Below, piece by piece: positions 5,652-6,856 of a stretch of DNA of 6,856 bases. The position numbers and the translations under genes were made by a program. Origin of the DNA: Bacillota bacterium (GTDB lineage Bacteria; Bacillota; Clostridia; Oscillospirales; Ruminococcaceae); assembly GCA_023413185.1 (NCBI GenBank), contig JAEZQD010000086.1, positions 1 through 6,856 of the forward strand, written 5' to 3'. The notes beneath the pieces were generated by a model, which saw nothing but the letters and a program-made list of their open reading frames with translations, searched no databases and was not told the DNA's origin. How positions within the stretch are numbered: position 1 is the first letter of the stretch; the number at the start of each line of letters is the position of its first letter.

Positions 5652-6689
5652 ATGAATTCCGGCAGGAGAAATGATTTTAATACAAGCAGAGGCACGGGCA
5701 ACAACGGCGGATTGGAATCGGTTCGCGTACGGTTTGGAGATCAGCGTGTTTTGGAGGTGTTTGCGCAGGCGGCGCAGCGCAGCAAGACGCAGGCGGCGGC
5801 AATGGCAAACGACCCGTCGCTGCGGTTTCGCACCCTGTTTGTGTTAATCCCGCATATCAAGGCATACGGCGTGTTTAACGACCTGAATGAACGTGCCCGC
5901 ATTGCCCTTAAGCTGTGCGCCGATATGCTGGGTGACGAGGGGCTAAAAGCACAAGCAAACACAACGACAGTGGACAACGAAAAAGAATCGGAAGTACTGA
6001 AATGGATGATACGAACCGGAACCCAGGACGACGGAAGCGACAAACGCTATGCAAAGACGCTCGACAACGCGGCGGGGCTGGTTACCGACCGCTATCACGA
6101 CGCGACGGTGTTGCCCCACCTGGTTGATATGTTGTTCCGCCGTGCCCGTGAGGGGCACAACATCCACGATCTTTCGTGGGTGCTTTTTCACAGCGGAGAC
6201 CCGCATATGCTAAGGCTTGCCGCGGGCTATCTGCGTTCGGCGCAGCAAGCCGACTACGGGCTAGCATGCGCATTGCTTCATCTTGACCCGCTGCCCGAGA
6301 ACGAGCGTGTACAGGGCAGGCAGAGGCAGTACCAGAGCTATCTCGCGTGGCTGAGCGAGAACTATGACTACCTGTATCCCACCGAGGAGAGCTTCCAGCT
6401 TAAGAGCGATCCCCAGCCCTTTGCCGTAGACTTGGGGGCGAAGTACCTTGTGCGCCCAACGATGCTGCGCAACCACACTGCCGCAGCGTCCGTCATGGCG
6501 TCAAGCGGTGCAGCCGACCTGCCAAATGCGTTTTCTGTGTTGAGCGAAGGCGACAAAGAACTGCTTGCCGGCTACTCCAACCGGCTTTATAAAAGAAACC
6601 GAACGGACTGGAACTGTTTTATCGCCCTGCCTGTTGCTAGTCAGCTCAGCGAAGCAAAACAGGCCGCACAAACGGAGGGGACACGATGA
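5652..6689 (+). CDS. Unrecognised protein translationally coupled to tgl
   Basis: I do not recognise this 345-residue protein. The start is supported by AAGGGGGGG (5637-5645) 6 nt before ATG 5652. Residues 1-20 are Gly/Asn/Arg-rich and probably disordered (MNSGRRNDFNTSRGTGNNGG). The rest looks largely alpha-helical and soluble, with no signal peptide, membrane helix or metal-binding cluster; Cys is rare. Glutamines are frequent in clusters (QAAQRSKTQ at about 39-47, QGRQRQYQ near 220, SQLSEAKQAAQ near the end). Its TGA overlaps the ATG of tgl (ATGA at 6686-6689), so the two are co-translated, and a functional link with spore-coat crosslinking is inferred: a coat protein, a Tgl substrate, or a Tgl chaperone or regulator. 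Codon use and composition resemble its neighbours, giving no sign of transfer. Confidence 0.85.
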   Translation: MNSGRRNDFNTSRGTGNNGGLESVRVRFGDQRVLEVFAQAAQRSKTQAAAMANDPSLRFRTLFVLIPHIKAYGVFNDLNERARIALKLCADMLGDEGLKAQANTTTVDNEKESEVLKWMIRTGTQDDGSDKRYAKTLDNAAGLVTDRYHDATVLPHLVDMLFRRAREGHNIHDLSWVLFHSGDPHMLRLAAGYLRSAQQADYGLACALLHLDPLPENERVQGRQRQYQSYLAWLSENYDYLYPTEESFQLKSDPQPFAVDLGAKYLVRPTMLRNHTAAASVMASSGAADLPNAFSVLSEGDKELLAGYSNRLYKRNRTDWNCFIALPVASQLSEAKQAAQTEGTR

Positions 6690-6856
6690 TTACGATTGCA
6701 GGACGTCCCACAACCCCCGCAAGTCTAGTAGATGAATTTCCGCCAAACAGCGTCGAACGTCTGATTATCGAGCAGATGGCGGCAAGCGGCACCGAATACA
6801 AGTTTGACAGCGCAAAGGAGCTGTGGTTTGAGCTTTCTCTGCGCAGGGAGCTCATT
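6686..6856 (+). CDS. tgl: Protein-glutamine gamma-glutamyltransferase Tgl (spore coat), N-terminal 57 residues; 3' end outside window
   Basis: A frame opening with ATG 6686 runs to the window edge without a stop (57 codons). GGAGGGG (6674-6680) lies 5 nt before the start, and the ATG overlaps the stop of the preceding gene. The N terminus MITIAGRPTTPASL followed by YKFDSAKELWFELSLRRELI parallels Bacillus Tgl, which begins MIIVSG and has FDYHSIAELMFELKLRMNIV at the same place. Tgl forms epsilon-(gamma-glutamyl)lysine crosslinks between spore-coat proteins (for example GerQ in Bacillus) late in sporulation. The catalytic Cys lies beyond the edge and cannot be checked. Recognition is from memory of the Bacillus protein and rests on a short but distinctive stretch. 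Confidence 0.8.
   Translation, partial: MITIAGRPTTPASLVDEFPPNSVERLIIEQMAASGTEYKFDSAKELWFELSLRRELI

Noticed and set aside
1..6856. Insertion sequences, CRISPR arrays, tRNA or rRNA genes
   Set aside because: No transposase, repeat-spacer pattern, terminal inverted repeats or conserved RNA segments were seen anywhere in the window.

Overview
The window (6,856 bases, GC-rich but not extreme) looks like chromosomal DNA from a spore-forming member of the Firmicutes, most likely a high-GC Clostridia lineage such as Oscillospirales. Four things point there: strong AGGAGG-type ribosome binding sites; a Gram-positive (DinR-type) LexA box; the paired radical-SAM/DUF4130 DNA-metabolism genes common in Clostridia; and the start of a Bacillus-type spore-coat transglutaminase (Tgl). 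The lineage is inferred from gene content only.

Layout. (1) 1-1434, plus strand: the C-terminal part of a membrane-anchored transglutaminase-core protein of the TgpA/DUF4129 type, cut by the left window edge. (2) 1449-1488: a perfect 17-bp hairpin between two convergent genes. (3) 1523-2800, minus strand: metY, O-acetylhomoserine sulfhydrylase. (4) 2801-3195: a divergent control region. On the minus strand a near-consensus promoter feeds a roughly 210-nt metY leader that encodes a 48-residue, cysteine-containing leader peptide behind a perfect AGGAGGT site. On the plus strand a second promoter carries a LexA box between its -35 and -10. (5) 3196-5399, plus strand: a two-gene operon overlapping by 22 nt, a radical SAM putative DNA repair/modification protein followed by its partner of the TIGR03915/DUF4130 family. 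(6) 5400-5651: an intergenic region with two terminator-like hairpins and a weak sporulation-type promoter candidate. (7) 5652 to the right edge, plus strand: an unrecognised 345-residue protein translationally coupled (ATGA overlap) to the 5' end of tgl.

How the parts work together. The radical SAM pair is best read as an SOS-inducible DNA-repair module, because the LexA box sits inside its promoter. metY makes homocysteine from sulfide and O-acetylhomoserine; its leader peptide has a Cys-Cys pair and two more Cys, which suggests regulation by cysteine (or charged tRNA-Cys) supply rather than by a SAM riboswitch, for which I see no core. The unknown gene fused in an operon to tgl is a candidate new spore-coat or coat-crosslinking component. 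The most unusual items are the metY leader peptide, the LexA-controlled radical SAM pair and the tgl-coupled unknown gene.
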